Source: Vicinamibacterales bacterium (lineage in GTDB: Bacteria; Acidobacteriota; Vicinamibacteria; Vicinamibacterales; JAKQTR01). From it: DNA of 44,105 nucleotides. A program made the translations under genes and the position numbers. The first letter of the stretch is position 1. Each line of letters starts with the position of its first letter. Below are positions 1-5,632 of the stretch, one piece after another. Below the pieces are notes generated by a model. That model ran no database searches and was not told the DNA's origin. It saw nothing but the letters and a program-made list of their open reading frames with translations. The stretch spans positions 1 through 44,105 of the forward strand of contig JALOKU010000023.1 in assembly GCA_025456345.1 (NCBI GenBank). Direction: 5' to 3'.

Positions 1-326
1 CTAGCTGTAGGCAGCGACCCACTACACGCACGGCCCCAGCTCGCCGCCCCTCTACGCGCGGCCGCGTCGCATGACCTCCCGGCCGAGTATCGCCCCCGCC
101 CCGCCCCGCTACATGCCAGCTCGCCGCCGTGCCCACGTCAGGCTAACGATCGCCGCCAGGCTAACCATTGCCCAGCGCCTAACCATTGCACCTATGCACG
201 CATCCCCGGCCCGCCGCCGGCGCCCAGCTCGCCGCCGAGCCCTAGCCCCTAGACGCCTACTAGGACCGACCGACTCCGGCCGAACCCGCCCGACGACTGC
301 ACCCCAAACGAACCAGCTTGCACCGC
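1..326. other. Intergenic/regulatory stretch with direct repeats
   Basis: No convincing gene lies here. The open frames on both strands are Arg/Pro/Ala-rich, have no ribosome binding site and simply translate the repeats. The stretch holds three copies of cagctcgccgcc (37-48, 117-128, 225-236), an 18-bp-period repeat set at 143-190, and a small inverted repeat cctag/ctagg at 248-264. It lies immediately upstream of the promoter of the plus-strand gene chain. If the molecule is circular it also lies upstream of the minus-strand replication genes, so a regulatory or replication role is possible but unproven. Confidence 0.45.
143..190 (+). repeat. Three iteron-like direct repeats, 18-bp period
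   Basis: The motif ctaacgatcgc starts at 143, and ctaaccattgc starts at 161 and again at 179, giving exactly 18-bp spacing. Eighteen bp is close to two helical turns, so a protein could bind all copies on nearly the same face. The copies sit about 140 bp upstream of the promoter at 327-355. They could be operator sites for that promoter or replication iterons; the sequence does not decide. Confidence 0.6.
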
Positions 327-355
327 TTGACAGCATACGGACGAAGTGATAGGGT
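327..355 (+). promoter_or_regulatory. Sigma-70-type promoter of the left gene chain
   Basis: A perfect -35 box ttgaca (327-332) is followed after 17 bp by tagggt (350-355), which fits the TAnnnT -10 pattern of high-GC bacteria and is preceded by TGA (an extended -10 flavour). Transcription would begin near 362 and give a leader of about 50 nt before the first small gene at 412. It is the only clear promoter seen for the plus-strand chain 412-4275. Confidence 0.7.
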
Positions 356-411
356 GCCCGTAGCGCCTGCTACCGAGCAGACGAACGGCCCTAGAGAGAG
401 GAGCCCGAACC

Positions 412-501
412 ATGGCCCAGGAGCCGACCTCCGGCCCGTGCCGGCACTACCCACCCCACAGCGAACGCGAGCGCCGCGCCGCCTACGCCCCGACACGGTA
501 G
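412..501 (+). CDS. Small unknown protein, 29 aa
   Basis: This very short frame is supported by position rather than homology. It has an excellent ribosome binding site (agagaggag, about 394-402) inside a leader, gaggagcccgaacc, that recurs almost exactly before the gene at 2885. It is the first frame after the 327-355 promoter. Its stop codon (499-501) lies inside the ribosome binding site (ggtaggag) of the next gene, so the two would be translationally coupled. The product is basic, with Arg-rich stretches and one Cys and two His. It could be a leader peptide controlling the downstream gene, or a real small protein. Confidence 0.5.
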   Translation: MAQEPTSGPCRHYPPHSERERRAAYAPTR

Positions 502-512
502 GAGCGCACCCC

Positions 513-851
513 ATGGACCCCTACACCGAACGCCGCACCCGCGCAGCGCTTGACGCCCTGGCCGATGCGATCGACGCCAGCCCCAACGTTTCCCATCCCG
601 TCCGCGCTCTCGCGGCCCACTTGCGCGACACGCCCGCCGGCGCCCTAGACGAACCTCGCGCCATCGCCACCGAGCTTGCCGAAGCCTACGCCGCCGCCCT
701 ACTGGCTACCGATCACCACCCTTCGGCCCGGCGCGCCATCAGCGCAGCGATCCGCAGCGCCTACAACGCCCCGCGCGTGACCCTCCCGCCCCCCTGCCCC
801 GAATGCGGCGGACCGGCCGACACCGGCGCCGGCCATGACTGCGAAGCGTAG
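513..851 (+). CDS. Unknown Ala-rich protein with C-terminal Cys pair
   Basis: A product of 112 aa from the ATG at 513, chosen because ggtaggag (497-504) sits 8 nt upstream; the longer frame from 318 would read through the promoter leader and the upstream small gene. The body is Ala/Asp/Arg-rich and probably helical (residues 1-90). The C-terminus carries CPECG followed by GHDC, a short zinc-ribbon-like cluster shared in style with other genes of this chain. No family was recognised. It is followed closely by the gene at 856 (or 835 if that gene uses the overlapping start). Confidence 0.65.
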   Translation: MDPYTERRTRAALDALADAIDASPNVSHPVRALAAHLRDTPAGALDEPRAIATELAEAYAAALLATDHHPSARRAISAAIRSAYNAPRVTLPPPCPECGGPADTGAGHDCEA

Positions 852-855
852 CGCG

Positions 856-1056
856 ATGACCGCCACCGAAGCCCGCGCCGAGATGCGCGCCGCCCTCCGA
901 GACTACCGGCGCGCCCGTGCCGACTACGCCCGCACCGCGCGCGACCCCCACAGCCCCCGGCACCACGCCGCGCGCATCGCCGCCGACGACGCCGCCGCCG
1001 CCTACTACGCCGCCCGCATGATGGCGCACAGCGCCACCCCCGCGCGTGCCGCATGA
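856..1056 (+). CDS. Unknown small helical protein
   Basis: About 66 aa, dominated by Ala, Arg, Asp and Tyr, with helix-forming repeats such as RRARADYARTARD. Starts are possible at 856 (4 nt past the previous stop) and at 835 (17-nt overlap). I prefer 856, but neither has a strong ribosome binding site, so translation probably depends on coupling. The stop overlaps the next start as ATGA (1053-1056). No recognisable domain; a charged nucleic-acid-associated helix is a guess only. Confidence 0.55.
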   Translation: MTATEARAEMRAALRDYRRARADYARTARDPHSPRHHAARIAADDAAAAYYAARMMAHSATPARAA

Positions 1057-1292
1057 CCCCGCTTCAGCTCGCGCCGTGCCCCGACTGCGGCACCACGACG
1101 CTACACCGGCCCGACTCCCCGTGCGCCGTACTCACCGCCGCCGGCCCCCGGCCCCGGTGCCGATGCACGCACCCCGAGTACGGCCCGTGCCCGAACGTCG
1201 CCGATGACGACGACGCCCCGTACTGCGCCGATTGTTTCACCGCCCGAGTCTACGCCATAGCCGAGTGTACCCACGATGCACACGACCTCTAG
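1053..1292 (+). CDS. Small zinc-ribbon-like protein
   Basis: Seventy-nine aa starting in an ATGA overlap with the previous gene. Cysteines are arranged as CPDCG near residue 9, a single Cys near 24, CRC (about 36-38), CPN (about 46) and YCADC (about 58-61), with late His residues. This suggests one or two bound zinc ions. Small zinc-ribbon proteins in phage early regions often bind nucleic acid or host proteins, but the specific role here is unknown. The next gene overlaps its 3' end by 17 nt. Confidence 0.65.
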   Translation: MTPLQLAPCPDCGTTTLHRPDSPCAVLTAAGPRPRCRCTHPEYGPCPNVADDDDAPYCADCFTARVYAIAECTHDAHDL

Positions 1293-1722
1293 CCTAACCT
1301 CCGCCCTCGCCCTACTCACGAACGCCGAACTAGACGCCATGACCCGGCGCGCCTACGCCGGCGCCGCCCGAGCATGGATCGAACTCAACCGCTACACCGC
1401 GCCCCGCGGCACCCCGCCCGAGGATTGCCGCGCCGTGCGCGCCGCACTCTACGACGACGCCGTGGAGCTTGACGCCTGGTACGACACCCTGCGCGCCGAG
1501 CAGGACCGCCGCGCCATGCACCCTGGCCCGCCCGACGCCCTGGCCCACGACTACGGTATGCCCTGCGCGTGCCCCGACTGCACCGGCGCCGACGCCGACC
1601 GCTACGCCGAAGCCATCGCCGGCGCCCGCGCCATGCGATCGCGCGCCGTCACATGGGCCGATGGCGGCCCCGGCGCCGACGCCGACGAACGCGCCCACGG
1701 TATCCCCGAGCGCCAGCCATGA
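1276..1722 (+). CDS. Unknown protein with CxC/CxxC motif
   Basis: A product of 148 aa, of which residues 1-75 look like an Ala-rich helical domain and the central region contains MPCACPDC, a compact possible metal-binding knuckle. The start at 1276 overlaps the previous gene by 17 nt; an internal ATG at 1339 is an alternative. Its stop overlaps the next start as ATGA at 1719-1722. No family recognised. Confidence 0.6.
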   Translation: MHTTSSLTSALALLTNAELDAMTRRAYAGAARAWIELNRYTAPRGTPPEDCRAVRAALYDDAVELDAWYDTLRAEQDRRAMHPGPPDALAHDYGMPCACPDCTGADADRYAEAIAGARAMRSRAVTWADGGPGADADERAHGIPERQP

Positions 1723-1931
1723 CCCCCAAGCCCACCGAGCCCGCCGGCCCGACGCTCGCCGCCGTCGAACACTACGACCGGCGCGCGCGCGAGCTTGCCG
1801 CCGGCGCCGCCGGCGCCCTATGGCCCTACCAGCGCACCGCCTGGACCGCCGCCGAGCTACTCCGCCGCGCCCGGCGCGCCGAGCTACTGGACCCGGAGCC
1901 CTCCCCCTACACGATGGAGCCCGACCGATGA
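1719..1931 (+). CDS. Unknown small helical protein
   Basis: Seventy aa from the ATG at 1719, fixed by ATGA overlaps at both ends (1719-1722 and 1928-1931). The longer open frame upstream is an out-of-frame shadow of the preceding gene. The product is rich in Ala and Arg, with YDRRARELAAGAAGA and ELLRRARRAELL segments that would form amphipathic helices. No recognised domain; its order and coupling suggest co-expression with neighbours. Confidence 0.6.
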   Translation: MTPKPTEPAGPTLAAVEHYDRRARELAAGAAGALWPYQRTAWTAAELLRRARRAELLDPEPSPYTMEPDR

Positions 1932-2491
1932 CATGGACCGACCCCGCCACCCTGCCGCCCGTACTGTACCTCCGCGTGGACGACGCGCAGGACCGATGGA
2001 GTAGCCTACCCGGCGCGCGTCGCCTGGAGATCAGCGCCGCCGCGCTCCTCCTCCGGCCCGATGGAGCCCCGCAGAATCCCGACGACGACGACCGCCGCGC
2101 CCTGGCCGACCTCCGCGCCACCGTCACCCTATGGCAGGACTCCCGCGGCCCCGGACTGTACCAGCTTGCCTATCACAGCCCCTACCGCGTGGACTCCCGG
2201 CGCGCCGAAGCCATGGCGCGGACCTTCCGCGCGATCGACGCCTACAACCGGCGCGACGAAGCCCGCCACGGCCCCCCGATCGACGCCGCCGCGTTCCTCC
2301 TCCGCCTAGGAGCCGCCCTCCGCGCCGCGTTCGCGTTCCTGGTGGACGCCCCCGACCGCGGCCCCGCCGGCGGCACCTACGACGCCGCCGACTATCGACA
2401 GCTTGACGCGCCGGCGGCCGCCGCCTACATCCGCCACGCCATCACCCAATGGCGCGCCGCCCACCCCACGCCCGAACCGTCCGCCACCTAG
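1928..2491 (+). CDS. Unknown protein, 187 aa
   Basis: The largest product of the left chain, starting within an ATGA overlap. The sequence mixes strand-like segments (PVLYLRVDD, residues about 10-20) with helical ones (residues about 75-140) and has more aromatic and hydrophobic residues than its neighbours, so it looks like a folded globular protein rather than a low-complexity peptide. No motif identifies it. It ends 18 nt before a gene with its own strong ribosome binding site. Confidence 0.65.
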   Translation: MTWTDPATLPPVLYLRVDDAQDRWSSLPGARRLEISAAALLLRPDGAPQNPDDDDRRALADLRATVTLWQDSRGPGLYQLAYHSPYRVDSRRAEAMARTFRAIDAYNRRDEARHGPPIDAAAFLLRLGAALRAAFAFLVDAPDRGPAGGTYDAADYRQLDAPAAAAYIRHAITQWRAAHPTPEPSAT

Positions 2492-2509
2492 CAGAGAGGA
2501 GCCCCGATC

Positions 2510-2794
2510 GTGCCCCGGTTTGTACGCCCCGCGTGGATCGCCCTGGACATTGACGGCCGCCGCACCGAGCTTGCCGGCGGCCCCACCACCCGCGGAGGCT
2601 GGATCGCCGGCCGCGTCACCCTGCGGACCGCCGCCGGCGGAGTCTCCGAGCCCGTCAGGATCGCGGCCGGCGGCCTTCCCGCCCGCCTCGAAATCGACGT
2701 GCCCCAAGGATGGACCGTCGCCGCCTACCCCGGCCCGACCGACGACTACGCCGGCCGCCGAAGCTTCACCATCCGCCCGCCCGACGACGCCTAG
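2510..2794 (+). CDS. Unknown small beta-rich protein
   Basis: Ninety-four aa from a GTG at 2510. The start is supported by agagagga (2493-2500), the same ribosome-binding motif as in the leader at 394-402. Alternating hydrophobic residues (WIALDIDGRRTEL, GRVTLRT, RLEIDV) indicate a beta-sheet protein, unlike the helical neighbours. No cysteines and no family recognised. The gene is followed by a 90-nt non-coding gap with a hairpin. Confidence 0.65.
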   Translation: MPRFVRPAWIALDIDGRRTELAGGPTTRGGWIAGRVTLRTAAGGVSEPVRIAAGGLPARLEIDVPQGWTVAAYPGPTDDYAGRRSFTIRPPDDA

Positions 2795-2812
2795 CCGTCC
2801 GGCCCTCCGCCG

Positions 2813-2836
2813 CGGCCGGCGCGCCCCCGCCGGCCG
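2813..2836 (+). terminator. GC hairpin between genes, possible attenuator
   Basis: A 9-bp perfect stem, cggccggcg (2813-2821) pairing with cgccggccg (2828-2836), encloses a 6-nt loop. No T-run follows, so it would be a weak terminator or an mRNA-stability element. The stem shares the ggccggcg core with the stronger hairpin at 4298-4324. The next gene restarts with the repeated leader aggagcccgaacct. Confidence 0.4.
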
Positions 2837-2884
2837 AACGGAGCGCCGCACCCTAGCGACGCCGAAGCGTAGGAGCCCGAACCT

Positions 2885-3379
2885 ATGCCCACGATCGCCC
2901 CGGCCCACGACGCGGCCGCCACCGGCCCGCGCGACTGGACCGAGTACCGCGCGATGCGCGAAGCCCACCGGCGCGACCGCCGCGCCCCCCTCCGCGCCAT
3001 CCTGGACGCCGAACGCGTCACCCGATGCGCCCAGCTTGACGCCCACCCGGCCCGCGTCGCAAAGCTCCGGCGCGATGCCCGCGACGCCATCCGCGCCGCG
3101 CGCCAGCTCCGCCGCTCCGCCCGCGACGCCACCGCCGACACCGAGCCCGGCCGCGCCCGCGACGCCGCCCGAGCTTCCGCCCTCCGTGCCGTCACCGAGT
3201 ACCGCACCGCCCGCGCCTGGACCCCGGCCCCCTGGCCGATCGACCCGTGCCCCGTCACCGCTCCCCGGTGCCCAGGACACGCCCGCATGATGGACGCCAG
3301 CGCCCTCCGCCGCGCCGCGCGCCACCTTCACCCCATCACCGCGAAGCCCGCCCGACGCCGGAGGAGCGCCGCCGCATGA
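2885..3379 (+). CDS. Unknown Arg/Ala-rich helical protein
   Basis: A product of 164 aa with a clear ribosome binding site (taggag at 2870-2875) inside the leader aggagcccgaacct, nearly identical to that of the 412 gene. Residues 15-120 are very rich in Arg, Ala and Asp and likely form long helices. A CPVTAPRCPGH segment (about residues 120-131) could coordinate metal, and the C-terminus is strongly basic. Nucleic-acid binding is plausible from charge alone. It overlaps the next gene as ATGA at 3376-3379. Confidence 0.6.
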   Translation: MPTIAPAHDAAATGPRDWTEYRAMREAHRRDRRAPLRAILDAERVTRCAQLDAHPARVAKLRRDARDAIRAARQLRRSARDATADTEPGRARDAARASALRAVTEYRTARAWTPAPWPIDPCPVTAPRCPGHARMMDASALRRAARHLHPITAKPARRRRSAAA

Positions 3380-3675
3380 TCCCCGACTACTGCACCCTGC
3401 GCCGCCACCACTCCCGCGACGCCCACCGCGCCTACTGCCGGCCCGCGATCGACGCGGCCCGGCCTTACTGGACCGTGCGCGCCTACCGCTCATGGTCCGA
3501 CGTGGAACGCGGCCGCGTCGCCCACGACACCCGCCACGACGACGCCGCCGAAGCCCGAGCCGTGTACGACGCCCTAGACCTGCCGATTGCCGACATCATC
3601 CGACACGACCCGGCCCTAGACGGCCGCGGAGGAGGACGCGTCACCGACGGCCGCCGCGCGCCCTACCCCGAATGA
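3376..3675 (+). CDS. Unknown protein, 99 aa
   Basis: It starts in an ATGA overlap with a ribosome binding site ggaggagcg just upstream (3360-3368). The N-terminus is rich in His, Cys, Tyr and Arg (YCTLRRHHSRDAHRAYC), and the middle has WTVRAYRSW and a run of Asp/Glu-bearing helices; the C-terminus has a Gly-rich GRGGGRV turn. No family recognised. Its stop overlaps the next start at 3672-3675. Confidence 0.6.
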   Translation: MIPDYCTLRRHHSRDAHRAYCRPAIDAARPYWTVRAYRSWSDVERGRVAHDTRHDDAAEARAVYDALDLPIADIIRHDPALDGRGGGRVTDGRRAPYPE

Positions 3676-3842
3676 CTCGCCGCAAGTACCGCTGTAGCGA
3701 CTGCGGCCGCCTCGCCCGCGTTCAGACGGTCCGATGCTTGACCTACCCCATGCCCCCATGGCGCGCGTGCGTCACCTGCTGGCGATCCTATGGCCGCTCC
3801 TGGTACCCCTACCACCCGTCGAACCGGAGCGCCGACGCATGA
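3672..3842 (+). CDS. Small zinc-ribbon protein, 56 aa
   Basis: The cysteine pattern is CSDCG (residues 8-12), a lone Cys near 22, and CVTCW (about 33-36), a typical minimal zinc ribbon flanked by Arg, Lys and aromatic residues. Such proteins commonly bind nucleic acid or polymerase, so a transcription or host-takeover role is conceivable, but no family match is claimed. ATGA overlaps join it to both neighbours (3672-3675 and 3839-3842). Confidence 0.65.
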   Translation: MTRRKYRCSDCGRLARVQTVRCLTYPMPPWRACVTCWRSYGRSWYPYHPSNRSADA

Positions 3843-4102
3843 CGACCGCCGACCTCCGCCGACTGTACCGCGCCGCGCGCGCCGTGGACACGATCCCGGC
3901 GCGCCGCGCCACCCTGGAACAACGCTACGCCGCCGCCGAGACAGCCCTGCGCGTCGCCCTAGCCCAAACCCCGACCATCGCCCTCCCAGGCTACCGCATC
4001 GCCGCCGGCCCCGACGGAGCCCCGATCGTGACCGCCCACGACATCCCCGCCGATCAGCTCGCACTCTGGCGCGAGCTTGCCCACGGAGCCGCCGAAGCAT
4101 GA
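3839..4102 (+). CDS. Unknown small protein, 87 aa
   Basis: Starts at the ATGA overlap at 3839. The first 45 residues form a probable coiled helix (DLRRLYRAARAVDTIPARR, then LEQRYAAAETALRVAL); the last 40 look beta-rich (YRIAAGPDGAPIVTAHDI), reminiscent of a helical hairpin plus a short sheet. No recognised family. It is coupled to the last gene of the chain at 4099-4102. Confidence 0.6.
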   Translation: MTTADLRRLYRAARAVDTIPARRATLEQRYAAAETALRVALAQTPTIALPGYRIAAGPDGAPIVTAHDIPADQLALWRELAHGAAEA

Positions 4103-4275
4103 GCCGGCGCCGTATTCACCGCCGCCACTACGCCATGACCCCGTACACGGTAGGACGCTACACGACCGACCGCCGCCTATGGCGGATCATCGACCGCCAC
4201 GGCCGAACGATCGGCCCGCCCTACGCGTCACTCGCCGCCGCCCTACTGGCCGCCCGAGCCCTGCGCGCCCCCTAG
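4099..4275 (+). CDS. Unknown basic small protein, 58 aa
   Basis: Last gene of the plus-strand chain, starting in an ATGA overlap. The N-terminus is very basic (MSRRRIHRRHY), followed by a short beta-like core (YTVGRYTTDRRLWRIIDRHG) and an Ala/Leu helix. This size and charge resemble small DNA-binding or excisionase-like peptides, but no HTH is evident. Its stop lies 23 nt before the strong hairpin terminator. Confidence 0.55.
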   Translation: MSRRRIHRRHYAMTPYTVGRYTTDRRLWRIIDRHGRTIGPPYASLAAALLAARALRAP

Positions 4276-4297
4276 CCCGACCCCCGCCGCACAACGA

Positions 4298-4332
4298 ACG
4301 GCCGGCGCCCACAGCGCCGGCCGTATCGTTTG
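4298..4332 (+). terminator. Strong terminator hairpin of the left gene chain
   Basis: An 11-bp perfect stem, acggccggcgc (4298-4308) with gcgccggccgt (4314-4324), closes a 5-nt loop (ccaca) and is followed by atcgtttg. It lies directly after the last plus-strand gene and before the minus-strand genes that converge on it. It is therefore likely to stop plus-strand transcription and may act in both directions. Confidence 0.75.
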
Positions 4333-4426
4333 CCCGCCAGCGGCCGAAATCCGGCCCCAGGCCCCCGATTGTCCGCCTAGCCGCCCGTTGACCCTGCCGG
4401 CCCGCCAGCGGCCGCCAGCGGCCGCC

Positions 4427-4606
4427 CTAGCCGCCCCATCGCCCCAGCGAAGCTAGGAACGCGAACAGCTCCGGCGCCGCCGCCGCCAGGACGACCCACA
4501 CCGCGACGACGACCGCCAGGATAGCCAGCCCGTGCGCCAGCTCGCCCCACTCCGGCCCCGGCCCGTCGCCCGGCCCCTGCCACCAATGCGCCCTAGGATC
4601 GCCCAT
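4427..4606 (-). CDS. Small single-pass membrane protein
   Basis: A 59-aa product starting at the ATG at 4606, with ggagg about 9 nt upstream on its strand; the longer open frame upstream overlaps the neighbouring gene and looks spurious. It has a soluble N-terminus (about 25 aa, Trp/Gly/Pro-rich) and one strong membrane helix (residues about 27-52, LAILAVVVAVWVVLAAAAPE). The neighbouring gene also encodes a single membrane span. The pair could be involved in superinfection exclusion, lysis timing or toxin-like function; context gives no proof. Confidence 0.6.
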   Translation of the reverse strand: MGDPRAHWWQGPGDGPGPEWGELAHGLAILAVVVAVWVVLAAAAPELFAFLASLGRWGG

Positions 4607-4889
4607 CCTGCCCGTCCTCCTCCGGCCCCATGCTCCGCGCCGTATCGGCCCACAGCCCGAGCGCCAGGCCCACGATAGCCGCCGCGGCCGCCACCGAGTA
4701 GACCTCCCCCGCATCCGGCCCGCCCGTCAGCTCATCCCACACGCCCCGAGCCCGGCCGAGCGCCACCGCGAACGACCCGGCCGGCCGGCCCCCGGCCGGC
4801 GGCCCCGGCCGGCGGCCCGACCGAGCCCACGCGCCGCTAGCCACCGGCCGGCGCCCCCGGAAGTGAACGATCGTTCCCTTTCGGACCAA
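4593..4889 (-). CDS. Small membrane protein with one predicted span
   Basis: Up to 98 aa. The frame opens with a TTG at 4889, with no clear ribosome binding site, so the real start may lie further in. Residues 1-45 are Arg/Gly/Pro-rich, partly from GGCCGG tandem DNA. Residues about 63-82 form a hydrophobic segment (VYSVAAAAAIVGLALGLW), and the tail is acidic. It overlaps the downstream membrane-protein gene by 14 nt. Composition resembles the left plus-strand chain rather than the recombination operon. Confidence 0.5.
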   Translation of the reverse strand: MVRKGTIVHFRGRRPVASGAWARSGRRPGPPAGGRPAGSFAVALGRARGVWDELTGGPDAGEVYSVAAAAAIVGLALGLWADTARSMGPEEDGQDGRS

Positions 4890-4920
4890 CGAACGAGGTC
4901 ATAGCATTGGATGTGGCGCG

Positions 4921-4981
4921 CCGTCGCCGGGGAGTCCCGGTCGATGGGGGGGGCCATGCCAGGACCGATCCCCGGCGACGG
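4921..4981 (-). terminator. Long inverted repeat after the recombination operon
   Basis: A 13-bp perfect inverted repeat, ccgtcgccgggga (4921-4933) and tccccggcgacgg (4969-4981), is separated by 35 nt and begins 8 nt after the stop of the HNH gene. No T-run follows on the minus strand. It may be a factor-dependent terminator, a processing site or a protein-binding site. It also marks the border between the two compositional zones of the window. Confidence 0.4.
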
Positions 4982-4988
4982 TCGCGCC

Positions 4989-5426
4989 TCACGACGGCTC
5001 CCCCTCGCCCGAAAGGGGAAGCGTCGCCTGGTCCGGCGCGTCCGACGGGGGTTCGGACTGCCGGGTAGGAAATCCGGTTTGCTTTACGCCGGCGAGGTAT
5101 TGGCGGAGCAAACCGAGCCCGTGGCGGGACGTGCCCCACCCGGAGTAGCGGTGGTGCCACGGGCAGAGGGCCACGAGATGTTCGGGGTCGCTTTCGGCCC
5201 GCACCCCCATGCGGGGCTGATCCTTGACGTGGTGTAGCTCCAGGTCGCCAGGCCGGTTCGGATCACCGAACTCGTTGCGGCAGTCGCCGGCGGTCGGGTC
5301 GAGGTCGGGCGCCACGCAGCGCCATTGATCCCGCGAGAGGACGGCGTACCTCGTGGGGGCCGTCACGAGATCGCGGCGCGGTTTACGCCTCACGGCTTGA
5401 TCCGAAGATTGCCCGCCGCGTCCCAC
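4989..5426 (-). CDS. HNH endonuclease
   Basis: A 145-aa HNH-family nuclease. A first pair of cysteines (C37, C49) lies before the catalytic ELHHV motif (H65, H66), and the closing motif LCPWHH (C88, H91, H92) supplies zinc and metal ligands. This is the classical His-Me finger with a structural zinc. The start is a GTG at 5426, overlapping the upstream gene by 37 nt. It is the last gene of the RecT/exonuclease operon and lies far from the terminase genes. Hence a role in recombination, homing or host-DNA attack is as likely as a role in packaging. Confidence 0.88.
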   Translation of the reverse strand: MGRGGQSSDQAVRRKPRRDLVTAPTRYAVLSRDQWRCVAPDLDPTAGDCRNEFGDPNRPGDLELHHVKDQPRMGVRAESDPEHLVALCPWHHRYSGWGTSRHGLGLLRQYLAGVKQTGFPTRQSEPPSDAPDQATLPLSGEGEPS

Positions 5427-5632
5427 TCGACGGTCATCTCATTGCCGCTGACGGCGGCGAGCGTGTTGCCGATCTGGACGTAGTGGAACGGCGGATGCTC
5501 GCGGCGGCGGATGAAGTCCGACACCCGGCGCCGCCATCCGCAGGTGCAGGGAGCCTCGATCATCAACGAGATGTCGCCCCCGTTGGGGAAGACGGCCATC
5601 TCGCCGGGAATGAGGCGGTACGGCTGGTTCAC
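5390..5632 (-). CDS. Conserved-looking small phage protein
   Basis: An 80-aa product from the GTG at 5632, chosen because it makes a GTGA overlap with the RecT stop codon (5629-5632). A longer TTG-started frame (5665) would overlap RecT by 37 nt. The sequence is beta-rich with a CTCGWRRR motif near the centre and an HPPFHY segment, possibly a small metal-binding fold. No function recognised; its place between RecT and the HNH gene suggests a recombination-linked accessory. Confidence 0.6.
   Translation of the reverse strand: MNQPYRLIPGEMAVFPNGGDISLMIEAPCTCGWRRRVSDFIRRREHPPFHYVQIGNTLAAVSGNEMTVEWDAAGNLRIKP

Noticed and set aside
71..349. Plus-strand frame of 92 aa in the left regulatory region
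   Set aside because: It lacks a ribosome binding site, covers the 18-bp direct repeats (giving RLTIA repeats) and runs into the promoter at 327-355.
318..512. N-terminal extension of the 513-851 gene to an ATG at 318
   Set aside because: It would start upstream of the promoter's -10 element and lacks a ribosome binding site.
4911..5237. Plus-strand 108-aa frame
   Set aside because: Lies antisense to the HNH gene and across the inverted repeat, with no ribosome binding site or domain.
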